From contig CP136062.1 in assembly GCA_032622095.1 (NCBI GenBank), forward strand, positions 227,804,578-227,868,577: a stretch of 64,000 nucleotides of DNA. Reading direction: 5' to 3'. Below the pieces are notes generated by a model, which was not told the origin of the DNA, made no database searches, and was given only the letters and a program-made list of their open reading frames with translations. Source of the stretch: Siphonodentalium dalli. Its lineage: Eukaryota; Mollusca; Scaphopoda; Gadilida; Siphonodentaliidae. Numbering within the stretch: position 1 is the first letter of the stretch; the number at the start of each line of letters is the position of its first letter. The position numbers and the translations under genes are program-made. Of the stretch, positions 45,922 to 56,480 are shown one piece after another.

Positions 45922-46365
45922 ATGTTACCAAGATGGACAGTTTGCTTAGGATTTTTATGCATGTGCTATTTCTGCAAATTGTCTGAACAGGCTTCCACCA
46001 AACAGTGTACATCGTTCAACTCGCGCTCTCCACAGGGAACGTGTGGAAGTCAGCTTGTTTCGCTCGTTCAAATGGTGTGTCGTATGCAGAATCATATCCT
46101 CGATCTGCAGCATCAATCTGTGGACCATCGATCTGTGGACCAAATAGATCCCTCAAGTGCAGCCAACCGAAGACTTCCAAGGTCGATAACTCTATCCAAA
46201 GAGGACGCTCATTCGGTGTTGCGATCCAAAAGGTCAACAAGACTTCCTGGAGGTATAGTTTGCGAATGCTGTTACCATCAGTGCTCGATTCAAGAAATAA
46301 GCGAATATTGTTGGTTTACTCCCCGGAGACATAGACACCATCGCAATAGAAGACCGCATCATTGA
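45922..46365 (+). CDS. Prepro-insulin-like peptide (molluscan-type, eight cysteines)
   Basis: A 147-codon intronless frame with the full layout of a secreted insulin-family hormone, which would signal through an insulin-type receptor tyrosine kinase. Residues 1-24 are a hydrophobic signal peptide. The B-chain region has Cys29, Cys41 and Cys53, with CGSQLVSLVQMVC matching the C-G-x-x-L-V-(6)-C spacing of insulins. A connecting segment follows, with NRR at 82-84 and a convertase site SKR at 102-104. The A chain GIVCECCYHQCSIQEISEYC (111-130) has the family CC-x3-C-x8-C core. Extra Cys29 and Cys114 give a probable fourth disulfide, as in molluscan insulin-related peptides. The ATG at 45922 is chosen because it directly precedes the signal peptide; the open frame before it has no ATG. 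Odd points: no intron in the C-peptide region, a repeated SVD(H/Q) segment at 66-74, and an unusual Arg/His-rich C-terminal tail TPRRHRHHRNRRPHH. It could be a retrocopy, but the frame is intact. Confidence 0.92.
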   Translation: MLPRWTVCLGFLCMCYFCKLSEQASTKQCTSFNSRSPQGTCGSQLVSLVQMVCRMQNHILDLQHQSVDHRSVDQIDPSSAANRRLPRSITLSKEDAHSVLRSKRSTRLPGGIVCECCYHQCSIQEISEYCWFTPRRHRHHRNRRPHH

Positions 46366-46602
46366 AATGACTAACAATATATGTTTCCGTTTCATATTGC
46401 TAACAATTCCGCGACTTTTGGTCTGTATGACGGTGCTTATCAATGTTTCGGTCCCAATCGAACGCTCCGCATGTCTGACTATAGTACATGTCTTGCTTCA
46501 GCCCAATATATATTATACACACCGGCGAAGGTCTCAAACTTGTTACCCCATGGCAAATTACATGCAGCTTATAGTGCTATATATAGATTATAATTATCTG
46601 AT

Positions 46603-46866
46603 TTAACCTTGTCGTGACTGGAGCTGCGCTGGTGCAGCATTACAGATCATGTGCCAGGGCATTCTCTTATATATGCGAGTCTCTCATATGGAGCCTCGCA
46701 TATATAAGAAAATGCACTGGCTTACAATGTGAAGGTAAATATTGTTAGGACGATGTGTTCTCTTATATATATGCGAGGCTCCCTATGGAAGATCCGCGTA
46801 TATAAGATAATGCATTGGCACAGGGTTTTCGCAACATTTCAGGAAATCCAGTCATGGAATAGTTAA
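46603..46866. repeat. T1 element, variant copy J downstream of the insulin-like gene
   Basis: TTAACCTTGTCGTGACTGGA ... TCCAGTCATGGAATAGTTAA with TTAA on both sides. The two hairpins are diverged, with GAGTCTCTCATATGGAGCCTC and GAGGCTCCCTATGGAAGATC centres. A third shell type, closest to copy O (55050-55299). Confidence 0.8.
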
Positions 46867-47570
46867 TGTACCGTTGTTTGCAGTATATGTGACTGTGTTA
46901 ACATACACCCAGACTCACATTGACACTGAGTCTATTGTATTCCCGTTAATTTTTCATTTCTCAGAACGCTTGTGATCGTCCCCTCAAATTACGTCACGTC
47001 GCTATAAGTTAATTCGAGTGGGCACTTTTATCTTGGTTCTACTGATAGTGAGTTGTGATTGGACACTTTTATCTTGGTGCTACTGATAGTGCGTTGTAAT
47101 TGTCGCGATTGATGTGGAATCAGGCGGTTCGGCCGGGAAATCAGACCCACTATCTTGTTGTGGGTCGTTAGTTAACTTAGACTATATGTTGTTCGATAAT
47201 ATATTGTTATTGTCATTTGTTGTTAATACTGATGTATAACATGTCGCAGCACGATCTGCATGTCCTTGCACGACTGACAGATTTGTCCTCATCAAAATAA
47301 TATGAATTTGTTTTTAAATTTGAAATTTCCCACGAGCCGAACCACACAGGCCTTGGGTATCAGTTGGAAATAAATCAGAGCCTATGGAGGAAGGGAGGGG
47401 GTGAAAATGTAAATACACAAATTTGTGAGTTTGATCTGGGGGTGCGGTTGGAAATTTCGAGGGATTAATTTCGATTTGGATTCTAGACGTATATGTATAT
47501 GAACAAACAACCACATATATAATTTTCTTGAGTTTGAGTTGTATCGGTGTTACTGTTACCAATAAACTAT
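46867..47570. repeat. Mostly unrecognised; one short tandem repeat
   Basis: 47030-47100 holds two copies of GGCACTTTTATCTTGGTTCT / GGACACTTTTATCTTGGTGC plus ACTGATAGTG. Otherwise no feature is seen. Confidence 0.5.
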
Positions 47571-47693
47571 AGATCATGCCATGAATCGATACTCCGTCTT
47601 ACGCCCGTAGAGATCATATTCCACCAGTACAAAACCTGGGTACTTTTTGATGTTGTGACAGGGAAGTGTAAAACATTAAACAAAAACAGTGCA
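47571..47693. repeat. T4 left-end fragment
   Basis: AGATCATGCCATGAATCGAT, GCCCGTAGAGATCATATTCC, CAGTACAAAACCTGGGTAC, TTGTGACAGGGAAG, then diverges just before T1 copy K. Confidence 0.75.
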
Positions 47694-47697
47694 GGTC

Positions 47698-48165
47698 ATA
47701 TATATGACCCGCCATATCAAATCCAGTCGTAAGTCGGAATTTTTTTTACCCTGTGCCAATGCATTCTCTTATATATGCGAGTCGACCATAGGTCGCCTCG
47801 CATATATAAGAGAATGCATTGGCCTAACAATTTTTTACAATTTTAATAATTTTTTCTTGTATTCTTTAACAATTTTATAATTTCACCCATACAGAGCCCC
47901 AGACAAACATGAGCAGACGACACTCTTCTATATGCTTCTATATATGTGGGGGGCTCCCTGCAGGGTAATGGATGTTTTTTATTTTATGTCCTAAAAATTG
48001 TAAGAAACATTTATTTAAAAAAATTTATAAAAAATTGTTAGGCCAATGCATTCTCTTATATATGCGAGGCGACCTATGGTCGACTCGCATATATAAGAGA
48101 ATGCATTGGCACATGGTAAAAAAATCCCGACTTACGACTGGATTTGATATGGCGGGTCATATATA
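47698..48165. repeat. T1 palindromic element, copy K (GACCCGCC shell)
   Basis: TATATGACCCGCCATATC, AAATCCAGTCGTAAGTCGGA on the left and CCGACTTACGACTGGATTTG, ATATGGCGGGTCATATATA on the right. T1 hairpins at about 47757-47824 and 48042-48110, with the nested AGAGCCCCAGACAAACATGA spacer pair. The only other copy of this shell with both outer arms is D. Confidence 0.9.
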
Positions 48166-48690
48166 TTGATCATGCCATGAATCTCTATACTATGGCTAAC
48201 GCCCGTAGATCATACTCCATCAGTACAAAACCTGGGAACTTTTTGAAGTTTTGACAGGAAACCTTATATAATCGAAAAAATAACACAGGGAATATATTTC
48301 TTTGTTATGATATGTTTCTTAATAAAATACTTCACTGTAGGTGAAGGTCCCAACTCAAAATTTCACGATTTAAGTGACTTTGTGAGCGATTTTTCTTTGC
48401 CTTTTGTTACAATTATGGAATTTTTCCTGCATAATGAATTAAATGTTTATTGCGATATCGACTGTCAAAAGTCACAAAAAAGCATGCAATTTCGAGTTGG
48501 GACCTTCACATATAATGAAATACACTGTAAAGGAACAGATAATAACTAAGAAATATATTCCCCGTGTTATTATTTCTACTTTATAAGGCTCCCTGTCAAA
48601 ACTTCAAAAAGTTCCAAGGTTTTGTACTGGTGGAATATGATCTCTACGGCCGTTAGCCATAGTATATATAGAGATTCATGGCATGATCAA
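48166..48690. repeat. T4 foldback element, complete copy (~240-bp arms)
   Basis: Left arm TGATCATGCCATGAATCTCT, CAGTACAAAACCTGGGAAC, TTTTGACAGGAAACC, GGTGAAGGTCCCAACTC. Right arm is the inverse: GAGTTGGGACCTTCAC, GGCTCCCTGTCAAAACTTC, GGTTTTGTACTGGTGGAATA, AGAGATTCATGGCATGATCA. The centre has TTAAGTGACTTTGTGAGCGA and GACTGTCAAAAGTCACAAAA. It supplies the empty-site reference for the T2 insertion at 41612. Confidence 0.9.
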
Positions 48691-49114
48691 TATATATGAC
48701 CCGCCATATCAAATCCAGTCGTAAGTCGGGATGTTTTTACCCTGTGCCAATGCATTCTCTTATATATGCGAGTCGACCATAGGTCGCCTCGCATATATAA
48801 GAGAATGCATTGGCCTAACAATTTTTTATCATGTTTTTTAAATAAATGTTTCTTACAATTTTTAGGACATAAAATAAAAAAACATCCATTACCCTGCAGG
48901 GAGCCCCACACATATATAGAAGCATATAGAAGAGTGTCGTCTGCTCATGTTTGTCTGGGGCTCTGTATGGGTGAAATTATAAAATTGTTAAAGAATACAA
49001 GAACAAATTATTAAAATTGTAAAAAATTGTTAGGCCAATGCATTCTCTTATATATGAGAGGCGACCTATGGTCGACTCGCATATATAAGAGAATGCATTG
49101 GCACAGGGCAAAAA
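48691..49114. repeat. T1 palindromic element, copy L (GACCCGCC shell), inverted relative to K
   Basis: Starts TATATGACCCGCCATATC like the right end of K read backwards. Its spacer is the reverse complement of the spacer in K (ATCCATTACCCTGCAGGGAG, then CATATAGAAGAGTGTCGTCT). The right outer shell is lost after CACAGGGCAAAAACC. Confidence 0.9.
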
Positions 49115-49503
49115 CCATTCTGAATATGATCTCTACGGGCGTTAGTCATATATTTCTTAGTTAGTCCCAACTTGAAATTGCACGAATTAAGTGACTTCGT
49201 GAGCGATTTTGCTTTGCGTCGCTTATAATCTCCCGGGTAATTAATTCAATGTTTCTTTTGCGATATCGGCTCACAAAAGTCACATAAATGGATGCAATTC
49301 TCGAGTTGGGACCACACCCTACTTCGATGTAAATTATTGATGAGTAAATATCAACAAAGAAATATATTCCCTGCCTTGTATTTTCAATGTTATAAATTTC
49401 CATGTCGGAAGAGGTCAGAACATCAAAATATTCCCATGTTTTGTATACTGGTAGAATATTATTTCTTGTGGGCGTAAGCCAGAGAAGGGATTCATGGCAT
49501 GAT
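49115..49503. repeat. T4 foldback, rearranged copy
   Basis: A piece of right arm (GAATATGATCTCTACGGGCG) is followed abruptly by internal sequence (AGTCCCAACTTGAAATTGCA, TTAAGTGACTTCGTGAGCGA) and a diverged right arm ending GATTCATGGCATGATC. Confidence 0.8.
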
Positions 49504-49535
49504 CTACCAGTAACCCCTTCTCGTCGCATCAACGT

Positions 49536-49913
49536 TTAACCCTTTACTCAACAAAGCGGCCAAATAAAGCTTCAACAGCCTAAACTATCTTCGGTCTGTC
49601 TCAATAACACCATACAAATATGGATATCATTGGAACCGGTTCATTGACCACATTGTGATGGTTTCAGTTATGCCCTGTGCCAATGCATTCTCTTATATAT
49701 GCGAGTCGACAATAGGTCGCCTCGCATATATACGAGAATGCATTGGCCTAAAAAAACATTTATAATATCTTTCTACATTCTTTGACAAATTTTATCATTT
49801 TTAATATGTGTTAAGACAATGCATTCTCTTATATATGCGATGCGACCTATGGTCGACTCGCATATATAAGAAAATGCATTGGCACAGGGCCGTTCTGTTG
49901 GGTAAAGGGTTAA
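49536..49913. repeat. T1 palindromic element, copy M (TTAA shell, reversed)
   Basis: TTAACCCTTTACTCAACAAA ... TTCTGTTGGGTAAAGGGTTAA; hairpins at about 49678-49746 and 49815-49882, with a short spacer. Confidence 0.9.
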
Positions 49914-50123
49914 GCTCTCTTGGCGAACATTATTCATGATTATCACCAGTTATCAAATTATGCAAGAGGCAAATGTCACATTTACCTGCAAGAAAAGATT
50001 AGTTAGACCTGCATAGTTTGATGACAAGCATAAATGATTGAGCGCTAATTTACGATGCAATTAGAAGTGTCGTGTCATCTGGCGGTACAACCCTGTACAT
50101 TGTTATGGAGGTATTATTCATTC

Positions 50124-50562
50124 TTAACCCTTTACCTAACATCACGGCCCTGTGCCAATGCATTCTCTTATATATGCGAGTCGACCATAGGTCGCCTCGC
50201 ATATATAAGAGAATGCATTGGCTTAACACATATTAAAAATGATAAAATTGTCAAAGAATGTAGAAAAATATTATAAAAATTGTTAAAAAATGTAAGAAAA
50301 AATTATAAAATTGTTAAAAAATGTAAGAAAAAATGGTAAAATTTGTTTTTAGGCCAATTCATTCTCTTACATATGCGAGGCGACCTATGGTCGACTCGCA
50401 TATATAAGAGAATGCATTGGCACAGGGCATAACTGTAACCATCACACTGTGGTCAATGAACCGGTTCCAATGATATCCATATGTGTATGGTGTTATTGAG
50501 ACAGACCGAAGATATTTTAGGCTGTTGAAGCTTTATTTGGGCTTTGTTGGGTAAAGGGTTAA
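50124..50562. repeat. T1 palindromic element, copy N (TTAA shell)
   Basis: TTAACCCTTTACCTAACATC ... TTTGTTGGGTAAAGGGTTAA; hairpins at about 50154-50222 and 50353-50420. The spacer is lengthened by repeated AAAAATGTAAGAAAAAAT words. Confidence 0.9.
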
Positions 50563-50659
50563 TTAAGAGATTTATCCCACAGGGAGCCTCACACAGATGG
50601 AAGCATGCACTGCAGATTGTCGTCTGCTCCAGTCTATGTGGGGCTCTATAAAGGGTTAA
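50559..50659. repeat. Short TTAA-bounded foldback adjoining T1 copy N
   Basis: Begins at the terminal TTAA of copy N and ends CTCTATAAAGGGTTAA. Its body (CCCACAGGGAGCCTCACACA ... GTCGTCTGCTCC ... TGTGGGGCTCT) is a diverged version of the spacer module found inside T1 copies A, D, K and L. Confidence 0.65.
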
Positions 50660-51217
50660 CACGACACAGAATAACCACAGAATGGAGGAAATATATACCA
50701 GGGAGCATCATTCTCAAAATAACTTCAGCGCTCAGTCAGACATTTATGTGATCTTTTATAGGGACACGAGGTCTTGTCAGTGAGTTCACGTGAAAGAACA
50801 TAAATGTTTATAAAAAAAGTCTGTAAAATAACAGTAATCATCATCATCATCATCATCGTCAATTTTTAGGGGACTATAAGTCGCGATGACTTTTAACCTC
50901 GCATAAATTAACATGTACTATTTAGATGGAGCGACTTATTGTATGGATTTGTCCGTATACACTGGATGTAATATTTATCCACTCAGTTACAGTCAAATTC
51001 ATATCTTTCGCACCAGAAAACAGCATCGATTTTTCCATTGAACTCGTCTATAGTGTGTTCGCTTCAACCTAACGCTCCGGAGTAAAGAACTTCCGCACAT
51101 CTTTATTTGTTTGTTATTTCTCCTTCTTTGGTATGACCCTTTTTTCGAAAAAAATACAATTGTCGAATATCAACAAGTACATGTACAAATATAATGTCTT
51201 AGTTATTATTTTTATCA
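50660..51217. other. No recognised gene; (CAT)n run
   Basis: Seven or so CAT repeats at about 50837-50858. Nothing else is recognised. Confidence 0.5.
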
Positions 51218-51751
51218 TTAAAGGTACTCAATCCGATCAGACGCTCCTAAATTACTATTTCTTTGGCTTCGGGGGTAAAAAATATTTGATTCGAGTCGAG
51301 GAACCCACCCATCAAAGCTCAATGTGATTAAATATCGATTTTTGAAGTTTGCTATTTCTATTATTTGTGGGCCAGAAGCACTTGATTTTAGAGTTATCCA
51401 TCTTCATTCGCATCTTCGTCCGTTTGACCACGTGCTTCTGGCCCACAAACAATAGAAATAGCAAACTGTTGAAAGACATCTGGCCGGATTGTCAAATATC
51501 TGACACACAAATCCACTTGATTTTAGAGTTATCCATCTTCATCCGCATTTTGGTCCGAGACGGTCGGCTCGACGACTATTTCCCAGGCCGCCAACATTTA
51601 TATATCTCGGGAAATAATAAATTTCAAAAATCGATATCTAATCACCCTGGGCTTTGATGGGTGGGTTCTTCGACTCGAATTAAATATTTTTTACCCTCGA
51701 AGCCAAAGAAATAGTAATTTAGGAGCGTCTGATCGGATTGAGTACCTTTAA
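51218..51751. repeat. T2 MITE, copy 5, with an internal 36-bp inverted repeat
   Basis: TTAAAGGTACTCAATCCGAT ... ATCGGATTGAGTACCTTTAA, both ends intact. GTTTGCTATTTCTATT...GTGGGCCAGAAGCAC (51345-51381) faces GTGCTTCTGGCCCAC...AATAGAAATAGCAAAC (51432-51467). The segment CACTTGATTTTAGAGTTATC is also duplicated. Confidence 0.9.
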
Positions 51752-52503
51752 TGACTCTCCTATAACGAATATCACCGACGACAAGCCAATTAGTGCTATA
51801 TATAGACACCAAAGTTTAATCAAAACTTGACCGCAAACATTAGAAAATGTCAAAAGTATTGAAAAAGATTCTGAAAATCATATTTAGACTAAAACTTTAG
51901 ACAGAACTTACTACACAATTAGCGATCGTTGTTGACATATCACTGTAACCGTTTTGTTTACATAACAATAGTGGCGAATATTCAATAATTACTATAAGAA
52001 CACATTGTATCTATTCCTTCGTGTTCTTCTTGATGGCGATGTTTTCAGTTTTCACAGGCTTTTATATTTTTGCACATTTATCCACCGCGAAGGCAGTGGT
52101 CCCTTTCTATAATAAATATTCACTGACGGAAATGTTCAGATACTAAGTTCATCGACCTTTCATCGGATCTAATTGAATTGTATTCGATGTGATGATGTAC
52201 GACGTCTGACACGGCCATCACAGACGTCATACTTTCACCGCATCAAATAGAAAGCACTTTTGTCACGTTCGGCTTTCCGTACAATGGATTTGGAAATCCT
52301 CGTCACCAAGGGGAATACGCAGATGACGTAATATATCTAATTGTAATCTCTTCGATTGGACGAGGGACCAACGTTTGCACGGGGTATACCAGGCTATTAT
52401 AGAATATACGATACCCTAATATCAGACATTAGGCGCATAGGCCTAATCGCGAAGAACGCGAACATTAATTAGCGTCGTGATTGCATGTGTTTTTACTTTA
52501 TTC
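51752..52503. other. No recognised feature
   Basis: AT-rich sequence with no gene or array recognised. Confidence 0.4.
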
Positions 52504-52713
52504 TCAACGACTCGGCCATTTCCGTTTCGCTAGGAAATAACCTCTTCCATAAATAGACACCATATTTGCACAACGCTACAATACAGGCGATCACCTTGAC
52601 TTGTTGGTGCATATGGATGTGTATGGAGTAGAAATAGTCCAGCCATTATATGGTGTCTGTTTATGGAAGAGGTTATTTCCTAACGAAGCGGAAAAGGCCG
52701 AGTCGTGGAGAAT
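52504..52713. repeat. Foldback element, ~60-bp arms
   Basis: CGACTCGGCCATTTCCGTTT, GGAAATAACCTCTTCCATAA, AGACACCATAT on the left; ATATGGTGTCTG, TTATGGAAGAGGTTATTTCC, CGGAAAAGGCCGAGTCG on the right; ~80-bp loop. Confidence 0.9.
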
Positions 52714-53186
52714 GTTGTAGACCTATATGATGCTATCACCCTCCTTTTTTCGTACGCCGGATTCCTTCTGTATCGTATACGCCGGATTCCTTCTGTACCG
52801 TATGTATGATGGATTCCAATTGCATAACATGATCATGTTTACAATAATGTGATTCCCTGGTATTCGATCGAGAGTATCGAACGAGCACATACACACTGCC
52901 GGAACAGATTTTGCGCTTCGCGATATGCGTGTACATGACGTCGACGTTCCTGTATTATTGTTGATATAAACATCATTGTCTCTGTCGACAGCAGCTCACA
53001 GGTGTTGTTTATAGCAGGAAACCGCAACACAAAACAAACTGCAACCTGATTTTTCCATATGAAGAATGGAGTTTTCCACAGAGGCCACACCCAATGCGAT
53101 ATATATAGTACCGCCCACTGGTAATAAGCCACGCTTGCCCGTATGTTATAACTAGGTGAAGTTTTACTAATTAAATTGTTTTTTTT
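52714..53186. other. No recognised gene
   Basis: Contains a short direct repeat (CGTA(C/T)GCCGGATTCCTTCTGTA at 52752 and 52777). Minus-strand frames at 52736-53132 have no recognisable domain. Confidence 0.45.
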
Positions 53187-53345
53187 ATGTTTTTAGATTG
53201 AACTCCTTGCTCAATTTAAATTTAAGTTTAATTTTGAACAATTTTGAATGTTTTAGATTGAACGCCTTTCTCAGATTAACATTTTAATTAAAATGTTGTA
53301 TTTTTTAGATTGAACTGCTGATTCAATTTAATATTTAAAAAAGAT
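53187..53345. repeat. ~60-70-bp degenerate tandem repeat, 3 units
   Basis: TTTTTAGATTGAACTCCTTG, TTTTAGATTGAACGCCTTTC and TTTTTAGATTGAACTGCTGA each start a unit followed by CA(A/G)ATTTAA-rich sequence. Confidence 0.75.
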
Positions 53346-54370
53346 AATAACACACCAAATTTGGTTGAAATTGGCCCAGGGGTCTGGGAGAAAAATCTCA
53401 AACAGATAGATCCTACTGTTTTGTATATATAGCTATACACCGGAGAACATTCATTCTTTTCCCCTTTTATTGGGAAAATTATCAAAAGTGTCATGCAAAG
53501 TGAAAATACATGTTTTAACCATGGATAAATTTCCAACATCATGGAGCATCATGGTTTCAGTACATCATGATTTGACAACAAAAAAGTTTATTGTAGATTT
53601 AATTTAAACTGAACAATTTAACACTGAATGTATGCATGGATATCCAAATTAGGGTGAAGAAAGATGGCATCATTGCAATGCAGCAATAGACCGGCTTAGT
53701 CGCTGATAGGTCGAAAATATGCTAACAATTATTATTTGACTGACAACTGTGGAAAGGCCCATTATTTTCATTATTAGTGATCTGAATGATGTGAAACTGG
53801 GATGTTGTCAAATAAGATAACAGTGTACCGAGTCAATACAAAATAAATATTGCAATATTTGGACAATAATTGATTCTACGCGGCTTTAATCATGCATTCA
53901 TCTAAATTTGGTCATGTTAAGGCCTCATATAAAATTCAGTAATATTCCATGCGGATAATTGAAAATAACAAAGTTAGCCATTTCTCCAAAAATAATACAC
54001 ATTATAACACTACTTATAGGGTACATTCACACGCTGGCAAGTTTATGTTATGCAGGCATTTCGTCATAGAAAACCACATGGTGCCAGGATAGGAACGGAA
54101 CACGCATATAACATGCATATTTACCAAAGTGAACGACAGGAGAAGTAAAATTTATGTAGTTCCACATGTAACGGTGCTGCTGGCACTTGTCTTCAAATAC
54201 CGGTAAGATTATTACGAGATAATTGCATGCTATTTACGGGCAAATTCAGGTTGCATCGATACAGGTGGAATACAGAGATTTTACGTCTCGCGTATAGCTA
54301 TCTGTGGTACAGCTAGATTTATTTTATATGTATGTTTCCGTTCATATTCTGGCACGGTATCGTGTTCTAC
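53346..54370. other. No recognised gene
   Basis: 53355-53430 resembles the tail of the dispersed CAGA-type repeat (GAAATTGGCCCAGGGGTCTG, GGAGAAAAATCTC, CAGATAGATC). The remainder is AT-rich with nothing recognised. Confidence 0.45.
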
Positions 54371-54436
54371 GATGCAAAGCCCGCAAAGCCCGCAAAGCCC
54401 ACAAAGCCCGCAAAGCCCGCAAAGCCCGCAAAGCAT
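54371..54436. repeat. 10-bp tandem array, ~7 units
   Basis: Repeats of GCAAAGCCC(G/A). Confidence 0.95.
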
Positions 54437-55049
54437 ACCGTGTATTGTATTATTGATTGTCTAACATCTATATATAAGACATTCTAGACAAATTACAAAT
54501 AAATATATACAAATAATATATACAGTCACGTGTGCATCATCACGCATAATATAATCATAATACATTGAATTAATTTCCGTGTTCATTTAAGATCTTTCTA
54601 AGATGTAGTAATCTATAGTCATTTAATTAACTTGATTTATATATATCATATATGTGGTTATTATTACGCGCGTATTTATATAACAGAACACTTTGCTGGG
54701 CCGGTCCGGCGCGCCAAGAGTAGAGATCGACGCTGGGCGAGCATGACCAACTCGGGCCCATGTCAAGTTATATGTTGCAAACTTGCCAGTGTGTGTACGC
54801 ACCCTTTGCTCATTGAAATGACCGCGCAATTAGGTTGTTTATATAAACAATAACACAGGAATGTATATACGCAGATCACGACACGTAAACTATGTCCCTG
54901 TAGTGTGACATAATTATGTATGTTATAAAGGTTAATCTGAGTTCACTATAGTACAACCCGGTGCAAACATGTCAATGAATGAATTTATATGATGTCTTGT
55001 GATAAGTATGTTATATTTGTTTTAGTTTTCACTTTGTTGTCAGCATCTT
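54437..55049. other. No recognised feature
   Basis: No gene seen. GGCCGGTCCGGCGCGCC at about 54700 is a small GC-rich palindromic patch. Confidence 0.4.
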
Positions 55050-55299
55050 TTAGCCCTTTCGTGACGGCAGCTGGGCTGATGCAACATTAAAGATCCTGTG
55101 CCAGTTCATGCTCTTATATATAGGGAGCCTCGCCTATATAAGAGAATGCACTGGGTTACAACGTCAATGTAAATATTGTTAGGCCGATGCATTCTCTTAT
55201 ATATTCGAGGCTCCCTATGGGAAACTCGAATATATAAGAGAATACATTGGCACAGGGTTTTCAAAAAATTTCAGGCAGCTCCAGTCATGGAAGTGTTAA
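55050..55299. repeat. T1 element, variant copy O
   Basis: TTAGCCCTTTCGTGACGGCA ... CTCCAGTCATGGAAGTGTTAA. The right hairpin GCCGATGCATTCTCTTATAT...GAATACATTGGCACAGGG is intact, the left one is shortened. Shares shell and hairpin centres (GGGAGCCTCG / GAGGCTCCCTATGG) with copy J. Confidence 0.8.
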
Positions 55300-55772
55300 A
55301 GGTACTCAACCCGATAAAACTCCTCTCAATTACTATTTCAATGGCTTCGGGGGTCAAAAATATTTGATTCGAGTCGAGGAAGTCACCCATCAAAGCTCAG
55401 ATTTGTTAGATATCGATTTTAGAAATCTATTATTTTTCATTATCGGGAATACTATCTGGCCCAGAACTCAGTCAAAATTGCGTTAAAATTACCACTTGAT
55501 TTTAGAGTTATCCATCCTTGTCTGTTTGAATAGATTTGGAGAACACATCCAGAGCAGATTACGGCAGTTAGTAGTACTGATCTCGAGTTTATAACAAATT
55601 TCAAAAATCAATATCTAATAACTCTGAGCTTTGTTTGATGGGTTCCTCGACTCGAATCAAATATTTTTTACCTCGAAAGCCAAAGAAATAGTAATATAGG
55701 ACCCTCCGATCGGATTGTTGTTGTTGGAATCTGTTGAGATGGGGACCCTCTTTACGGGTTGAGTACCTTTAA
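55296..55772. repeat. T2 MITE, copy 6, sharing a TTAA with T1 copy O
   Basis: TTAAAGGTACTCAACCCGAT ... GGGTTGAGTACCTTTAA. Very close to copy 4 (41612-42088). Its left TTAA is the right TTAA of copy O. Confidence 0.92.
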
Positions 55773-56035
55773 GCTAATGTATATATTTATATTGATGTCA
55801 TATTAAATGTTGCCATAAATATGTGGATAATCAAATTGACTTTGTTATACTTTAAACCTTGCTATACTAATAGATTCTTCCATTGAGTTTTAAAAGTATA
55901 CACTGGAACGGTATATTATTAATCTGGAGGGGTGTTCAGGGTATATAATAAGCAGACGACAGACAATACACGATCAGAATGATTCATATTCATTGGTTGA
56001 AAATGTTCAGATAAAGAGTTCCACGGACGTTTGTT
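55773..56035. other. No recognised feature
   Basis: AT-rich spacer before the 65-bp array. Confidence 0.4.
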
Positions 56036-56480
56036 GAACTTATTATCTGAACATTTCCTATGGGAACTACTCGTAAATGACTATTTAGTAAAGAAAGGGT
56101 TAAACTTATTATCTGAAGGGTAACTACTCGTCAATGACTATTTAGTAAAGAAAGGTTTAAACTTATTATCTGAAGGGGAACTACTCGTCAATGCGTATTT
56201 AGTAAAGAAAGGGTTAAACTTATTATCTGAACATTTCATAATGTAACTACTCGTCAATGAGTATTTAGTAAAGAAAGGGTTAAACTTATTATCTGAACAT
56301 TTCATAAGGGAACTACTCGTCAATGACTATTTAGTAAAGAAAGGGTTAAACTTATTTTCTGAACATTTCATAAGGGAACTACTCGTCAATGACTATTTAG
56401 TAAAGAAAGGGTTAAACTTATTATCTGAACATTTCCTAAGGGAACTACTCGTCAATGGGTATTTAGTATAGAAAGGGTTA
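56036..56480. repeat. ~65-bp tandem array, ~7 units
   Basis: Unit: AAACTTATTATCTGAACATT + TC(A/C)TAAGGGAACTACTCGT + CAATGACTATTTAGTAAAGA + AAGGGTT. Two early units lack ~10 bp (GAACATTTCATA), giving 55-57-bp spacing. Confidence 0.93.
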
